From positions 1-5,663 of the forward strand of contig JAGYLB010000001.1 of the NCBI GenBank assembly GCA_018401055.1: DNA of 5,663 nt, written 5' to 3'. Both the position numbers and the translations under genes were made by a program. The notes beneath the pieces were generated by a model, which saw only the letters and a list, made by a program, of their open reading frames with translations, had not been told where the DNA came from and did not search any database. Within the stretch, counting starts at the first letter, position 1. The number at the start of each line of letters is the position of its first letter. Shown piece by piece: positions 4,940-5,663 of the stretch. The stretch comes from Roseicyclus sp. GTDB lineage: Bacteria; Pseudomonadota; Alphaproteobacteria; Rhodobacterales; Rhodobacteraceae.

Positions 4940-5663
4940 CCCTGCATCCCGCCGATCGGCTGGCCTTTGACAAGGCCATGGTCACCCAACCGGTCTGGAA
5001 TCGGTTCAACACCGCGTCCGACGTCATGAACCTGCCCGCCAACGTGCTTTTGCACGCCGGACCCGCCTTTGCCAATCCGTCCCAGATAACCGCGCCGATC
5101 CTGAACTCTGCCTGCGTGGCTGCAGTCTATGAGGGTCTGGCGCGCGATTTCGATCAGGCCGAGGCGATGATCATGGGTGGCGAGATCACGTTGAAACCCG
5201 CTCAGGACCATGACGTCGTCACCCCCCTTGCTGCGGTCGTCAGCGCCTCGATGCCTTTGCACACGGTCTATGATGCCTGGGGTGGACTGCAGCGGGTCTA
5301 TGCCCCGATCAACGGCGGATCGCGCACCGCGATGCGCTTGGGGCTGCGGTCGGAAGCGGTGCTGGACCACATACGCTGGCTCAACACCCGCTTTGTCGAT
5401 GTGCTGGAGGGCGGCATCGCCGAAGGCATCGCACTTGTGCCCCTGGCGGTGATCGGGCTGGTGGGCGGCGACGACTGCCACGGCCGCACAGCCGTCGCAA
5501 CCAGCGCTTTGGTGGCCGAACTGAAGGACCGCAGTCGCGGAGGAATCACCGACGAGACTGCACTGGCGTTCATGGAGGCCTCGCCGTCGTTGTTCCTGAA
5601 CCTGTGGATGGCAGCAACGAAATGCATGATGAAGCTGGCAGAGAATATCGAAGGGTCAAGCTT
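4936..5663 (+). CDS. DUF1116 (YlbE/AllG-like) protein, 3' end cut off by the window
   Basis: The frame is open for 242 codons to the window edge. Family members have roughly 420-470 residues, so the C-terminal part is missing. DUF1116 landmarks appear in order: LLHAGP (38-43), YEGLA with a following GGEITLKP, VSASMP (102-107), LGLRSEAVLDHIRWLN (about 135-150), GGDDCHGRTAVATSAL (from 177; family form MGDE-x-HNRN-x-A-x-TS) and SLFLNLWMAATK (218-229). The family is known from E. coli YlbE/AllG, a subunit with FdrA (AllF) and YlbF (AllH) of the oxamate carbamoyltransferase. Several positions differ from the family as I remember it: PAQDH for PCHEH, TPLAAV for GPMAGV, GGDDCHGR for MGDE-x-HNR. It is therefore a divergent branch that may act on another substrate. 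The start overlaps the preceding stop by four bases. Carbamoyl or acyl transfer is only a family-based guess. Confidence 0.85.
   Translation, partial: MTLHPADRLAFDKAMVTQPVWNRFNTASDVMNLPANVLLHAGPAFANPSQITAPILNSACVAAVYEGLARDFDQAEAMIMGGEITLKPAQDHDVVTPLAAVVSASMPLHTVYDAWGGLQRVYAPINGGSRTAMRLGLRSEAVLDHIRWLNTRFVDVLEGGIAEGIALVPLAVIGLVGGDDCHGRTAVATSALVAELKDRSRGGITDETALAFMEASPSLFLNLWMAATKCMMKLAENIEGSS

Noticed and set aside
4897..5481. Minus-strand open frame of 194 codons opposite the DUF1116 gene
   Set aside because: The + strand frame carries ordered DUF1116 motifs, while the minus frame has low-complexity His/Gln/Arg-rich sequence and no family resemblance.

Overview
The window looks like accessory chromosomal or plasmid DNA from a GC-rich alphaproteobacterium. 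A Rhodobacterales-type host is my best guess, from the strong G/C bias at third codon positions, the tightly overlapping genes and the kind of IS630 transposase at the left edge. No marker gene fixes the taxonomy, so this is inference.

Layout. Positions 1-145 are the end of an IS630-family insertion sequence. Its transposase runs leftward out of the window and only the first 29 codons are present. The element appears to end at a CTAG/TA junction inside the palindrome GACACTAGTGTC. Positions 146-428 hold no convincing gene. They contain a short open tail of unknown origin (146-238), a weak candidate promoter (about 360-388) and a good ribosome binding site at 419-422. Everything from 429 onward is on the + strand and looks like one transcription unit. 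It contains a wrecked succinylglutamate desuccinylase/aspartoacylase-family gene (429-833), an intact NAD(P)-dependent aldehyde dehydrogenase (830-2296), an intact Rieske oxygenase alpha subunit of the phthalate-4,5-dioxygenase type (2314-3672), two tandem paralogous proteins of about 210 residues that I do not recognise (3669-4313 and 4310-4939), and the 5' two thirds or less of a DUF1116 (YlbE/AllG-like) gene (4936 to the window end).

How the genes may work together. Four of the five gene junctions are 4-base ATGA overlaps and the fifth is a 17-base gap with a clear ribosome binding site, so the genes are probably co-translated and serve one job. A Rieske oxygenase plus an aldehyde dehydrogenase points to oxidative breakdown of an organic substrate: hydroxylation or oxidative dealkylation, then oxidation of a released aldehyde. 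A deacylase of the AstE/AspA family would once have removed an acyl group from an amino-acid-like substrate or intermediate. DUF1116 is known mainly from the FdrA/YlbE/YlbF (AllFGH) oxamate carbamoyltransferase of allantoin breakdown, where its neighbours are different. Here it is a divergent member beside two unknown paralogs. The block of oxygenase, paralog pair and DUF1116 is the most novel part of the window. Its substrate cannot be read from the sequence. No reductase or ferredoxin for the Rieske oxygenase, no regulator and no transporter lies inside the window.
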